Counted from the first letter of the stretch, positions 19,477 to 28,897 are shown. The stretch is 51,012 nucleotides of DNA from Bacteroidia bacterium (GCA_020846025.1 JADLER010000159.1:1-51012), one strand, 5' to 3'. The notes: a model not told the origin generated them from the letters alone. Numbers and translations: made by a program.

Positions 19477-21168
19477 TTATAGGTTTTGAGCAATTTTGCT
19501 TATTTTTTCTTCTATTTGTCTTCGTTCCTTAAGTGTGGCTACTTCTTTACTTAGCGCTTGTTGGTAGTAGTGTGTAGCGTTTTGATATTGATGCCTTGAT
19601 ACAAAGTAATTTCCTAATAGTTCATAGGTGTAATAATTTTCAGGATTGGACTGAACGAAAGCTGTTTCAAATTTTTTGTCTAATAAAATTTTTTCAGATT
19701 TCTTAGTTAGAAATTCAATATAGCTTTTTAGGGCTTTGTAAATTATAAATTGTTGATAGGCTCTGGAAGATAAAAACGCATCGGCCGGAATGGTATAATG
19801 TTTTATATTAATTTCTTTGCTAATGTCATGGGTTTTTGCTTTTGCAAATACGCTATCTAAATTGTAACAAATAAATTCGCCACATTGAAATGGATTAGCA
19901 CTCACCCACATGAGTTTATCTTGTGGTTTAAATATTATTCCATGATGAGCTAGTAATTGATTTAAGTTTTTTTCATTGGTCATACCAATGTTTCGATTAT
20001 TTAATCCTTTTTGATTCCTTAGAATCTCAGCAACTTGTGTATAGTTTACAGTAGGATGCTGAACTAATAATTGTTCTAATCGTATTTGACGATATAATGA
20101 AGAACTTTCAATTTGATTCGTTAGGTTAGCTATATTGTTTTTAAACTCATTTCCTTGATAATGATTAGGACAAACTATTTGTGTAGAATTTGGTGTTTCA
20201 AACACATCCATAGCTTCAGGTGATTTCTCAATACTGATGGTTTTATTGTCTGATGCGCTACCAATTAGAATACTTTCTGATACAAATACTTTTCTTTTTT
20301 TGGCAATTTCAATAGCCTCATTAATGTTTTTAGCATATTGCAAAATTTCTCTGGCTAATAAAGCAATGGGTGTAGCAACATCGGTAGGAATTGAACTTTT
20401 AGCAGCATTAATAGTTACAGTTAATCCTTTTTCGTTCATGCCACTACATGCACCAATAAATCCACTCCAAGTAACGGTAGCAAATTTATAACCTGTGGTA
20501 GGATTAGTAAATTGAACTATTTTATTTTTCGCAAAATCATCACCACTATAAAAATCAAAATTACGACCAACGAGTAATTTTCCGTCTTCGCTTTTTTTGT
20601 CCCATACCGAAAATGAAGTGCAACCTACGGTCATGTTTTTATCTTGCAAGGCATGACCAATATCGTGAGCACCGTGGTAATTTAAAATACGATGATATTT
20701 TGGGGCAATAAAATCGTACTTGTTACTCGCGAATTTGGAGATGCCATAAATTTCTTCTTTGTATTCTTGGGTAATATGGTTTGGAAGATGACGATTAAAG
20801 TAACCTACAAAATATTTTAAGAATTTTAAATAGTTAAGATTAGGAACTAATAATTGTATTTGTTTAAAGAATGCTTCTTCCTGGTAAGCGTGTAGTTCTT
20901 TTGTAAGCATACCATTGGCTACGCCTCGTTCATAGGCATCTCCTTCTACATATAATTCCCACAAACCACTTTTGCTATGTCGTAACCAATTGTTTTGAAC
21001 TTTATAAGTTTCTATTCCTAACGAATCTCGTTTCCAAGTTAAAGTGGTGTCATTATCAATTTTGGGTATTTCTATTTGCACTGCAAAAATGAAATAGATG
21101 ATAAAAATGATTAGCAAACATGCGAGTACTAATAAAGATTTTAAAATTATTTTGATAATTTTCTTCAT
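19477..21168 (-). CDS. C45/AAT-like N-terminal-nucleophile hydrolase with TPR tail, membrane anchored
   Basis: A 563-aa protein with an N-terminal membrane anchor or uncleaved signal (about 7-29) and a domain resembling acyl-CoA:6-aminopenicillanate acyltransferase and related C45 amide hydrolases. The probable nucleophile is Cys183 in MTVGCTSFSVWD, followed by LLVGRNFDF, GFIGACSGMNEKGLTVTIN and TPIALLAREIL, a pattern shared with choloylglycine-type Ntn enzymes. In AAT and relatives the Cys becomes N-terminal by self-cleavage; whether this one self-processes is not visible. The last 60 residues (YELLGNYFVSRHQYQNATHYYQQAL) form a TPR-like hairpin. The substrate is unknown: amide-bonded lipids, N-acyl amino acids or peptides are possible. 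A -7 box lies 11 bases upstream of the ATG, and a terminator separates it from the next upstream gene. Confidence 0.8.
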   Translation of the reverse strand: MKKIIKIILKSLLVLACLLIIFIIYFIFAVQIEIPKIDNDTTLTWKRDSLGIETYKVQNNWLRHSKSGLWELYVEGDAYERGVANGMLTKELHAYQEEAFFKQIQLLVPNLNYLKFLKYFVGYFNRHLPNHITQEYKEEIYGISKFASNKYDFIAPKYHRILNYHGAHDIGHALQDKNMTVGCTSFSVWDKKSEDGKLLVGRNFDFYSGDDFAKNKIVQFTNPTTGYKFATVTWSGFIGACSGMNEKGLTVTINAAKSSIPTDVATPIALLAREILQYAKNINEAIEIAKKRKVFVSESILIGSASDNKTISIEKSPEAMDVFETPNSTQIVCPNHYQGNEFKNNIANLTNQIESSSLYRQIRLEQLLVQHPTVNYTQVAEILRNQKGLNNRNIGMTNEKNLNQLLAHHGIIFKPQDKLMWVSANPFQCGEFICYNLDSVFAKAKTHDISKEINIKHYTIPADAFLSSRAYQQFIIYKALKSYIEFLTKKSEKILLDKKFETAFVQSNPENYYTYELLGNYFVSRHQYQNATHYYQQALSKEVATLKERRQIEEKISKIAQNL

Positions 21169-21179
21169 GAATGCTTTTA

Positions 21180-21187
21180 CAAATTTA
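21180..21187 (-). promoter_or_regulatory. Candidate -7 promoter element for the C45-like hydrolase gene
   Basis: The minus strand reads TAAATTTG, matching TAnnTTTG exactly, 11 bases before the ATG at 21168 and downstream of the terminator of the preceding gene. A -33 TTG is not evident at the usual spacing. Confidence 0.4.
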
Positions 21188-21212
21188 CTTAAAAAATATG
21201 GGGATTATGGCA

Positions 21213-21242
21213 TAAAAAAAGCCTATCGGATTCGACAGGCTT
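21213..21242 (-). terminator. Rho-independent terminator after the 286-aa lipoprotein gene
   Basis: On the minus strand AAGCCTGTCG and CGATAGGCTT form a 10-bp stem (one G-U pair) with a 4-base loop, followed by a run of T. It lies 20 bases past the stop of the lipoprotein gene and before the next gene's promoter. Confidence 0.85.
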
Positions 21243-21262
21243 CTTAAAAAAGATTAAATCTA

Positions 21263-22123
21263 TTATTTAATTAAGTTGTTTCTTAAAGTGTAAATTTTTT
21301 CTGCAATTGACTTGAATTGTTCTTCTTTCATGTCTTTTACATCTTTGATAGCATCAATATCTGCATGAATTTTCTTCAATTCATCGTTTAAAGCTACACA
21401 CTCCTTTTTATCCTTGTAGTCATTTAAAAGTTCAGTTAAGTTTTTTAAATAAAAACGTTGATCCCATAAATGCTTATAGGCTTTCTCTTTAGTAGTTGCA
21501 TCCGTTAATGATTCAGTAATTTTACAAGTTAAGTTTAAACTCTCTACCCACGAACCAGCAAACACAGCCGATGCTGTATATACACGCTCGTTAGTTCTTA
21601 AATAAGAATCACTCTTAGTGAAAATTTCATCTAAAATTGATAATAAAGAGTCTTTATTAGAAAGGTTGTTTTCAGCACGTTTACCAACCATTTGGTCAAC
21701 AGCACCTTTTAATCCTAATGCATCTGATGTGGTTAAAACCGTTTTCATATATTTTAACACATCTTCGCCACGGTTATTAACCATAGCATAGGCCATATCA
21801 ATATTGTAAATACCTAGAATCACGGCTTTATTAAATTCTAATGAAGCTGTATTAGATTTTTTAGCATCAACTAAAAAAGTGTTGTTATAATCTACACCCC
21901 AGTTTGATAACTCATTAATGCTAGCAACTGGTGAAGGAATATTGGCGATGGCAAAATCGAACTTGAATTTTGTTTCTTCGTTTACCGTAACTGGTGTAGT
22001 ATCTACAACTGTTTCAGGAGTAATGTTTTCAGCAGTTTCCTCAATGGGTTTATCACCTCCACAAGAAGTTAAAACTAATGATAATGAAATTCCAGTAGCT
22101 AAAAATAATTTATTCATTTGCAT
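21263..22123 (-). CDS. Lipoprotein of unknown function
   Basis: A 286-aa lipoprotein: short signal peptide and lipobox LTSC followed by GGDK, then an acidic, Thr-rich linker (about 26-48). The rest is predicted mostly helical, with no motif I can assign; it contains a segment DAKKSNTASLEFNKAVILGIYNIDMAYAM split by small residues, and a Lys/Glu-rich C-terminal helix. Two Met codons (22123 and 22117) could start translation; both give a good signal. The gene is flanked by a near-perfect promoter (22144-22173) and a strong terminator (21213-21242), so it is a self-contained transcription unit. The lipobox is followed by Gly-Gly-Asp; in Bacteroidota surface-exported lipoproteins an acidic stretch near +2 to +6 is the usual signal, so surface location is possible but not shown. 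Confidence 0.8.
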   Translation of the reverse strand: MQMNKLFLATGISLSLVLTSCGGDKPIEETAENITPETVVDTTPVTVNEETKFKFDFAIANIPSPVASINELSNWGVDYNNTFLVDAKKSNTASLEFNKAVILGIYNIDMAYAMVNNRGEDVLKYMKTVLTTSDALGLKGAVDQMVGKRAENNLSNKDSLLSILDEIFTKSDSYLRTNERVYTASAVFAGSWVESLNLTCKITESLTDATTKEKAYKHLWDQRFYLKNLTELLNDYKDKKECVALNDELKKIHADIDAIKDVKDMKEEQFKSIAEKIYTLRNNLIK

Positions 22124-22143
22124 AATATTGATTAAAAGTTACA

Positions 22144-22173
22144 CAAAAATAAGAGAGTTCTTTTAATTTGCAA
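22144..22173 (-). promoter_or_regulatory. Bacteroidota housekeeping promoter of the lipoprotein gene
   Basis: The minus strand carries TTG (22171-22173), a 19-base spacer, and TATTTTTG (22144-22151): a full match to the TTG-N19-TAnnTTTG consensus. The -7 box ends 20 bases before the ATG at 22123. Confidence 0.65.
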
Positions 22174-22213
22174 CACAATGTATATGATATTTTAAAAGTA
22201 TTGGTTGTTTTAA

Positions 22214-22243
22214 AGTAAAAGAGGCAGAAATCTCTGCCTCTTT
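22214..22243 (-). terminator. Rho-independent terminator of the tetR-tolC-adaptor-RND operon
   Basis: A perfect 11-bp inverted repeat (AAAGAGGCAGA / TCTGCCTCTTT, 22218-22243) with a 4-base loop, followed on the minus strand by a T-rich tail. It lies immediately after the stop of the RND gene, closing the operon. Confidence 0.9.
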
Positions 22244-22245
22244 AT

Positions 22246-25200
22246 CTATCTATCTAAATTTCCATAATCTAGTTTTTTGCCTTGTATTTTTAATACCAGT
22301 TTTAAAATTAAAATTAAAAACGGCACATACATTACTACTTTTGGTAACTCAAAATACTCAAGTATAACGAAGGATTTACGTTTTAGTCGTTCGGTAATTA
22401 AATACATAGATGGAATTAATAATAGAGTTAATAATGTAGCAAACAACAATCCAAAAATCATCGTCCAGCTTAATGGGCCGAAAAATGCAACGCTATCGCC
22501 ACCAAAGAAAATATGCGGATTACCCGTAGCCAATAATGATTCAAAATCAATATTAAATCCGACGGCTAATGGGATTAAACCTAATATAGCGGCTGTTGCA
22601 GTAAGAATTACAGGTGTCATACGTGTTCTACCAGCTTCTACCGTTGCATCATACAAGTTCATCCCGCCTTCTCGAGCAAACTCAGCAAACTCTACTAATA
22701 ATATACCATTTCGTACCACAATACCACCTAATGCAATAATACCAACGCCTGTCATTACTATACTCATATCCATTTTAAATAATGAAACACCAATTAATAC
22801 ACCTACCACACTAAATATAATTTCGGATAAGATAATTAATGGTTTTCCTAATGAATTAAATAAACCTACTAATACAAGCAACATTAATCCAATGGCAATT
22901 AACATAGCATTTCCTAAGAAACTCATGGTCTCCATCTGTTCTGCTTTATCTCCAGCAAATTGAATTATAACATTACCCGATTTTTTGTAACTTTTCATTA
23001 CACGCTCTACATTAGCAACTACTTCATTTGGATTAAATCCGTCTTTCACATCAGAAGATAAAGTAACAACTCGTTTATCATTTTTACGTTTTATTCCGGC
23101 ATAATTGTAATCATATCTAATATCACAAACAGATGCAAGAGGAACACTTCGAACCATGCCACCCATATTCATATCGCGGTATGTAATTTTTAAATTACGT
23201 AATGTTTCAATGTCAATACGTTGGTCGAATTTATAACGTAATTGTACAGGGTATTCATCATCTACATCTCTAAACTTTGTAGCTTCTACTCCATAAACGG
23301 CACCACGTATCTCCATGGCTAGTTGGTAGGTAGATATACCTTCACGTAATGCACGTTCTCTGTCTATATCAAATACAATCTCTGGTTTGTTAGTTACAAA
23401 GTCAGATTTTAAACTCACCACTCCACCAATTTTAGCATTGGTAATGTGTTTTTTTAATCCTTCAGAATTAGCAACTAAGTCTTTAAAATCCTCTCCTATA
23501 ATCTCAATGCTAATAGGTTTTGGAGTAGGCGGACCATTTTGTTCTTTATTTACAACAATATCTGCACCTGGTATATCCCAATTTAAATTTTGTAGGTCTT
23601 GCAAATAATTGGTTGTAGATTGCCCATTTCTTTGTTCAAATTCTACAAAAGCTATAGCAATTTTACCCCTATTAGGATAAGAGTTTTGATCTCCATCTTT
23701 AGGATCAGTGGTTCCAATTGTTACATTAGTTATCATTGATTCCACTATAGGATTATCTTTTCCTAAAACAGTTTCTACTTTAGCTTCTACTCGTCTCATT
23801 AAGTCGTTTGTAACCTTAGGATCAGTTCCTTCAGGTAACTTTACATACACATAAATGTTATTTGGGTCGCCATCAGGGAAGAATACTACTTTTGGTTTTC
23901 GAACTGCAAATAGAATAAAAGAGAAAACGAATAGCACAACTACATAAACCAGTGGTTTCCACGGTTTTCTTAAACACCATTCTAATACTTTTACATATTT
24001 CTTTACAATACTTGGCCAAATTTTAAATTGCCATGCTTCGATAACTTTGTATAACCATAAACGATTTAACACTAAGAAAAAAGCCAAGAATACAGTAAAA
24101 TTAGCCACAGCAAAATGACCTGTTAAGTATGAGAACAACGCCACTAAGCCATATATAATTAATTGTAATCGGGCTTTTTTAGTAATTCGTCCATGTTCTT
24201 TTGCTTCTTCCTCGTGCGGTTTCATAAAATCAACCGCAAATACAGGATTGATAATGTAGGCCACAAATAATGATGCTAATAATGAGATAATTAAAGTTAC
24301 TGGTAAAAAGTACATAAACTTACCAATAATGCCTTGCCAAAATACTAAAGGAATAAACGGAGCAAGTGTGGTTATAGTGCCTGATAAAACTGGCATAAAC
24401 ACTTCACCTACCGCACGTTTGGCGGCCGTTACAATTGGTAGTTTCCCATTATCAAAAATACGATGGGTGTTTTCAATAACTACAATAGCATCATCTACTA
24501 CAATACCAAGTGCTAAGATAAAAGAAAACAGTACAATCATGTTAAATGAAAAACCAATACTCGGCATAATTAAGAATGCAATAAACATAGATAATGGAAC
24601 AGAAAGTGCAACGAATAGGGCGTTAGTAACACCCATAAAAAACATTAACACAACTGTTACCAAAATAAATCCTATAATGATGGTATTAATCAATTCGTGA
24701 AGTGAATGTTTGGTTTTATCACTTTGGTCGCCACTTATAGTAATATCTAAACCTTCTGGAAATTCGTTTGCTTTCATTTCAGCAATTACTTTTTCAATAT
24801 TCTCAGCAGCATGAATTAAGTTTTCGCCTGAGCGCTTTATCACATTAAGTGTGATAACATTTTTACCTTTTGAACTCGAGTAACTTTCTTGTTCTTTAAA
24901 ACTATCAATTACTTCAGCAAAATCTTTTATAAATAATTTTGCTCCACTGGCTGATGTAACTACAATATTCTCAATTTCTTTTGGATCTTGAAACTCACTT
25001 TTTATACTCAGTGTGGGTTTCATTCCATTTAATGGAATATTACCACCAGATATAGTTAAGTTCTCTTGTGCAATAGCTCTTTGAATGTCTGTTAAAGTGA
25101 GTTGAGCTGCTTGTAATTTATAAGCATCAATGTTGATTTGAATTTCTCGTTCTAAGGCACCTACTAATTTTACTTCATTTATCTCTTTCAATGCTTCAAC

Positions 25201-25710
25201 TCTGTCTTCTAAATCTTCGGCATATTTTTTTAGTTGTTTTAAGTCGTAATTACCTGCAATGTTGATATACATAATTGGAATCTCCGAAAAAGCAATTTCT
25301 TTAATAATAGGTTCACGAGTAAGTGTGGCTGGCATGTCAGCACGAGCTTCATCAACCGCATCTTTTACACGTTGCTTGGCAACCTCTACCTTTACATTAG
25401 TATGAAATTCAACTACTACTACCGAAACATCTTGTAGTGATGTGCTTGTGAATTTCTTAATTCCAGATAAACCTTTTAATCGTTTTTCGATGGGTTTAGT
25501 AATGGTGTTTTCAATGTTTGTAGGAGAGTTACCACCATTTACAGTGTTAATATAGATGGTTGGTACAGTAATGTCTGGGAATTGTTCTTTAGGCAAGGCA
25601 TTATAGGCCATTATCCCAGCAATTGAAATGAAAATAGTAACTAAATAAATAGTTAATTTGTTATCAATAGCCCAACTTGAGGGTTTAAATTCTTTTATTT
25701 TATCTAACAT
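22246..25710 (-). CDS. RND-family efflux permease (inner-membrane pump)
   Basis: A 1154-aa resistance-nodulation-division pump, expected to work as a trimer exporting hydrophobic compounds with proton antiport. TM1 is at about 19-38; the TM4 acidic pair that relays protons is D406-D407 in GIVVDDAIVVIEN, and the C-half has GGIVVRNGILLVEFAEF with Arg where AcrB has Lys940. Two large periplasmic porter/docking regions (about 40-335 and 605-900) are present. It is about 100 residues longer than AcrB; between TM6 and TM7 there is an extra segment with two hydrophobic stretches (about 516-531 and 535-552). The gene follows the adaptor gene by 40 bases and ends two bases before the terminator stem. 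Substrates cannot be read from sequence. Confidence 0.93.
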   Translation of the reverse strand: MLDKIKEFKPSSWAIDNKLTIYLVTIFISIAGIMAYNALPKEQFPDITVPTIYINTVNGGNSPTNIENTITKPIEKRLKGLSGIKKFTSTSLQDVSVVVVEFHTNVKVEVAKQRVKDAVDEARADMPATLTREPIIKEIAFSEIPIMYINIAGNYDLKQLKKYAEDLEDRVEALKEINEVKLVGALEREIQINIDAYKLQAAQLTLTDIQRAIAQENLTISGGNIPLNGMKPTLSIKSEFQDPKEIENIVVTSASGAKLFIKDFAEVIDSFKEQESYSSSKGKNVITLNVIKRSGENLIHAAENIEKVIAEMKANEFPEGLDITISGDQSDKTKHSLHELINTIIIGFILVTVVLMFFMGVTNALFVALSVPLSMFIAFLIMPSIGFSFNMIVLFSFILALGIVVDDAIVVIENTHRIFDNGKLPIVTAAKRAVGEVFMPVLSGTITTLAPFIPLVFWQGIIGKFMYFLPVTLIISLLASLFVAYIINPVFAVDFMKPHEEEAKEHGRITKKARLQLIIYGLVALFSYLTGHFAVANFTVFLAFFLVLNRLWLYKVIEAWQFKIWPSIVKKYVKVLEWCLRKPWKPLVYVVVLFVFSFILFAVRKPKVVFFPDGDPNNIYVYVKLPEGTDPKVTNDLMRRVEAKVETVLGKDNPIVESMITNVTIGTTDPKDGDQNSYPNRGKIAIAFVEFEQRNGQSTTNYLQDLQNLNWDIPGADIVVNKEQNGPPTPKPISIEIIGEDFKDLVANSEGLKKHITNAKIGGVVSLKSDFVTNKPEIVFDIDRERALREGISTYQLAMEIRGAVYGVEATKFRDVDDEYPVQLRYKFDQRIDIETLRNLKITYRDMNMGGMVRSVPLASVCDIRYDYNYAGIKRKNDKRVVTLSSDVKDGFNPNEVVANVERVMKSYKKSGNVIIQFAGDKAEQMETMSFLGNAMLIAIGLMLLVLVGLFNSLGKPLIILSEIIFSVVGVLIGVSLFKMDMSIVMTGVGIIALGGIVVRNGILLVEFAEFAREGGMNLYDATVEAGRTRMTPVILTATAAILGLIPLAVGFNIDFESLLATGNPHIFFGGDSVAFFGPLSWTMIFGLLFATLLTLLLIPSMYLITERLKRKSFVILEYFELPKVVMYVPFLILILKLVLKIQGKKLDYGNLDR

Positions 25711-25750
25711 ATAGTTCGTTTATAAGATTAATGACTTAAAATTTAGAGTC

Positions 25751-26851
25751 CTATTTACTTGGGTTCACGTGGTCCCCTTCGTTAATTAAATCGTAACCTT
25801 CGGTTATTAATAAATCACCTTCATTTACACCTTCAGCTATCTCGGCATTGCCATTATATTCACGTGAAATAGTTATAGTTTTTTTTACTGCAACACCCTT
25901 TTCCATAATCATCACAAAGTGATTGTTTGTTCCTTTTTGAATATATTTTACAGGAATTACAACTTTAGGAGAAGGTGATTGATAATCATTAATTTTTAAT
26001 TTAGCCACCATATTTGGATGGTATTCTTTTTTATTGTCAAGCAACACTTCCACTAAAAAGGTTCTTGTTAAATTATTAATTGCTCTTGCAGCATATTTAA
26101 TTTTTGAACTTAATGTGTCTTTGATATCTGGAAATAGTACTAATACTTCATCTCCTGTTTTAACTCTTGAGGCATAACTCTCAGACACATCTGCTTTTAT
26201 TTTTAGATTAGAGAAATTAATAACATTAATAGCAGGAAAGCCTGGAGCAACGGCTTGCCCAATTTTTATATTTACTGCATCTATAGTTCCGTTAATTGGT
26301 GAAATAATTTTACTCATTCTTACTTGTTCTTGCAAAGTAGCAATTTTGTGTTCTAAGCTTTCTTTAGTATTCTTAGCTTGTAGGTATTGAATCTCGGTGC
26401 CAATTTTTTGATCCCACAAGTTTTTTTGTTTTTGATATACTTGAGTTGCTAATTCTAAATTAGTTTGTAAATCAACTATTTGTTGTTGTACAGCTCTAGC
26501 ATCTGTTTCGGCTAATATTTGACCTTTACTTACCTCATCACCTACTTTTACATTAATCTTTGTAACTGTTCCAGGCATCTCGGTTGATAGCGTTACGTTT
26601 TCATCTGCATCAATTCTACCTTGAACCTCAATGTATGTCTTAAAGGTTTGAGTGGTTAATGGCGAAGTAGTAACATCTACTAGTTTTTGTTTAGTTGTAT
26701 CACTTTTAGCTAATTCTTCTTCAAGCGCACTTATTTTTGTTTCTAAATCAGCTTTTTGACTTTTTAACTTCTCAAGTTGAGCTTTTTTATCTGGCGAACC
26801 GCAAGCTATTAATAAAGCTGAAACTAAAATGATTGAAAATTTATTTTTCAT
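25751..26851 (-). CDS. RND efflux periplasmic adaptor (membrane-fusion) lipoprotein
   Basis: A 366-aa adaptor: signal peptide with lipobox ACGS (Cys about 17), then a coiled-coil-forming Lys/Glu-rich helix (about 24-58), a biotinyl-lipoyl half motif (GTVTKINVKVGDEVSKGQILAE), a helical hairpin (about 115-180), the second lipoyl half (SPINGTIDAVNIKIGQAVAPG), a beta-barrel and a membrane-proximal domain ending ITEGYDLINEGDHV. It links the inner-membrane pump to the TolC-like channel; acylation anchors it in the inner membrane. An additional coiled coil before the first lipoyl half is common in Bacteroidota adaptors. It lies 32 bases after the tolC-like gene. Confidence 0.92.
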   Translation of the reverse strand: MKNKFSIILVSALLIACGSPDKKAQLEKLKSQKADLETKISALEEELAKSDTTKQKLVDVTTSPLTTQTFKTYIEVQGRIDADENVTLSTEMPGTVTKINVKVGDEVSKGQILAETDARAVQQQIVDLQTNLELATQVYQKQKNLWDQKIGTEIQYLQAKNTKESLEHKIATLQEQVRMSKIISPINGTIDAVNIKIGQAVAPGFPAINVINFSNLKIKADVSESYASRVKTGDEVLVLFPDIKDTLSSKIKYAARAINNLTRTFLVEVLLDNKKEYHPNMVAKLKINDYQSPSPKVVIPVKYIQKGTNNHFVMIMEKGVAVKKTITISREYNGNAEIAEGVNEGDLLITEGYDLINEGDHVNPSK

Positions 26852-26883
26852 ATGATGTGGTTGTTTTTATAGGATTAAATAAT

Positions 26884-28230
26884 TTATTTGATTAAAGACC
26901 CAGTTGCTTTTAGATAATCTATCTTATAGATGAGCATATCGTAAATAGCATTAAAATAGTTAGTTTGTGCTTCTTTGTAAGCTGTTTGCGCATTTACTAC
27001 TTCTTGATTTGGACCTACACCTTGTTCGTATTTTTTTTGCGTTACATTTAATACATTCTCGGCCAATTGCAAATTACGTTTTTGAATTTGAAGTGATGAT
27101 ATGGCGTTGTTGTAATTTACTACTGCTGATGCTGTTTCTAACTCAATACCAAGTTGTAAGTTCTTTATAGCGTTTTCACCTTTTTTAAAATCCATCTTTG
27201 CTTGTTGTATTTTATAATGGCGTTGTAGCCCATCAAATACATTAAATGAAAGTGTAGCGCCTATTAAGGAAGTAGGGAACCAATTATGTTGTCTGGTAAA
27301 AAACTCTAAATCATTTCTCATACCGGCGTATCCTAGGCTTCCATAGGCCACTAAACTTGGCATATACCCAAATTTTAATCGTTTAATATTTATAGAATAC
27401 AAATTTTGTTGAGATTCCAAAATTTGATATTCAATTCGTTTGGTAAAATCCACTTTTTCAGCACTAATGTTTTCTGGGTTTTCAGAAATAGCCAATGAAT
27501 CTGTTAATACTAAATGATCCTGACCAGTGTATCCCATTTGAAATTTTAAAATGTTTTCACTCAACGAAATTAACCGTTCTGTTTTTTGTTTCTCAGTTAC
27601 AAGATTATTAAATGCTACTTCAAGCCTATCAACGTCTATTTGCTCTACAAACCCCTGTTTATTAATAGCTTTTGTATCGTTCAATATTTTCTCAAGTTTG
27701 GTAACATTAGCATCTAATAGTTTAATTCTTTCTTTATTCACTAATACTCCATAATATGCTTTTGAAACTTGTGTAACTGTTTCGGTTTTACTTCGTGTTA
27801 CATTTATATTCATTAAAGTAATCATTTCTTTTGTAGCTTTTAGACCAATTAAATAATCAGCACTAAATACTAGTAAAGAGGCCTGTGCAGTTCCACTTGC
27901 TTGAAATTTTGTTCCGAATTTCACAGGAATAAAGGTTCCAGGAGGTGCACCGAAAATTTCACCAGGAATGAGTGAGGTAGGTATCTCAAGAAAGTTTTTC
28001 ATGTCCACACTTGTTGTAATTTGTGGCATAGCCATACCTAATACTTCCTTGCGCTTATATTTTGCCATAAGGACATCGTTTTCGGCATTTAAATAATTAG
28101 GACTATTTTTATAAGCGTATTCAATAGCCTGTTGCAAACTAAAACTATTTGAGGTTGCATTTTGTGATTTTAATTGACACGCAAGCATTGATAATGCAAG
28201 TAATATAGCGTGTTTGCTGTGTTTAATCAT
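26884..28230 (-). CDS. TolC-family outer-membrane efflux channel
   Basis: A 448-aa outer-membrane efflux protein with a signal peptide (cleavage near LKSQ, about residue 23) and the two repeated OEP domains: SLQQAIEYAYKNSPNYLNAENDV in parts near the N-terminus and long helical stretches rich in Asn, Gln and Lys, ending with LQLAENVLNVTQKKYEQGVG and NYFNAIYDMLIYKIDYLKATG. Three copies form the channel and periplasmic tunnel that receives substrate from the pump. It starts 11 bases after the tetR stop and is therefore cotranscribed with the regulator and the pump genes. Confidence 0.93.
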   Translation of the reverse strand: MIKHSKHAILLALSMLACQLKSQNATSNSFSLQQAIEYAYKNSPNYLNAENDVLMAKYKRKEVLGMAMPQITTSVDMKNFLEIPTSLIPGEIFGAPPGTFIPVKFGTKFQASGTAQASLLVFSADYLIGLKATKEMITLMNINVTRSKTETVTQVSKAYYGVLVNKERIKLLDANVTKLEKILNDTKAINKQGFVEQIDVDRLEVAFNNLVTEKQKTERLISLSENILKFQMGYTGQDHLVLTDSLAISENPENISAEKVDFTKRIEYQILESQQNLYSINIKRLKFGYMPSLVAYGSLGYAGMRNDLEFFTRQHNWFPTSLIGATLSFNVFDGLQRHYKIQQAKMDFKKGENAIKNLQLGIELETASAVVNYNNAISSLQIQKRNLQLAENVLNVTQKKYEQGVGPNQEVVNAQTAYKEAQTNYFNAIYDMLIYKIDYLKATGSLIK

Positions 28231-28241
28231 AAAGTAATTGA

Positions 28242-28856
28242 TTATTCTTGTTCTGTTTTGTTTTTATATTGTTCTATTAATTTAAGTCCTTTTTCAGTAC
28301 AAATGCTATGTATAAATAAGTCTAATAAAAGTTCATGTGTTTGAGAAAAACTTATTTTTTCAAATGAAAACATATTACCGAACATTAAACTATCAATTTG
28401 TGCTAGCCTGTATGTTGTTACAAAATGGGGATCGAGTTCTGCTCTATACAACCCATCATTAATTCCGGTTTGTATGTTTCTAAAAATATCCTTGTAAGCA
28501 CACTCCCTTTTAAAGTTTTGAATATACTCAAATGATGTGGCATGGTATTTTTGTAAATCCATAAAGAAGATTGGATTTACATTTTGCATCATTTGTTTCA
28601 AACTTTCTGAAATAAGTATAATTTCATGTATTGGGTTTTTTGAAGTATGAAAAATCTCATTAAAACGATGTTCGTGTCTAGTTACTTCTAGTTGACAAAG
28701 TTGTTTCACTATTTTGTTTTTATCATTGTAATATTGATAAATCGTTTTTTTTGACATGCCAAGTTCTTTGGCGATGTCGTCCATCGTTATTCGCTTAATG
28801 CCATTTTTAAAAAAAAGTTCTAAAGCTGTTTTTAGTATTTTTTCCTGTGGTTCCAT
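28242..28856 (-). CDS. TetR/AcrR-family transcriptional regulator of the efflux operon
   Basis: A 204-aa regulator with the TetR N-terminal helix-turn-helix: ILKTALELFFKNGIKRITMDDIAKELGMSKKTIYQYY is the pattern in pieces, with recognition helix near MSKKTIYQYY (34-43), and an all-helical ligand-binding/dimer domain. It is first in the efflux operon and probably represses it until a pump substrate binds. The promoter found 10 bases upstream (28867-28897) drives the whole operon, and an imperfect palindrome overlaps it. Autoregulation is therefore likely but inferred. The start ATG at 28856 is the only reasonable one. Confidence 0.9.
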   Translation of the reverse strand: MEPQEKILKTALELFFKNGIKRITMDDIAKELGMSKKTIYQYYNDKNKIVKQLCQLEVTRHEHRFNEIFHTSKNPIHEIILISESLKQMMQNVNPIFFMDLQKYHATSFEYIQNFKRECAYKDIFRNIQTGINDGLYRAELDPHFVTTYRLAQIDSLMFGNMFSFEKISFSQTHELLLDLFIHSICTEKGLKLIEQYKNKTEQE

Positions 28857-28866
28857 TTTTCGGCGA

Positions 28867-28897
28867 CAAAACTATAGAAACTATTTTTGTTCTACAA
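28867..28897 (-). promoter_or_regulatory. Bacteroidota housekeeping promoter of the efflux operon
   Basis: The minus strand carries TTG (28895-28897), a 20-base spacer and TAGTTTTG (28867-28874), an exact match to TTG-N20-TAnnTTTG. The -7 box ends 10 bases before the tetR ATG, so the leader must be only a few bases long. Confidence 0.7.
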
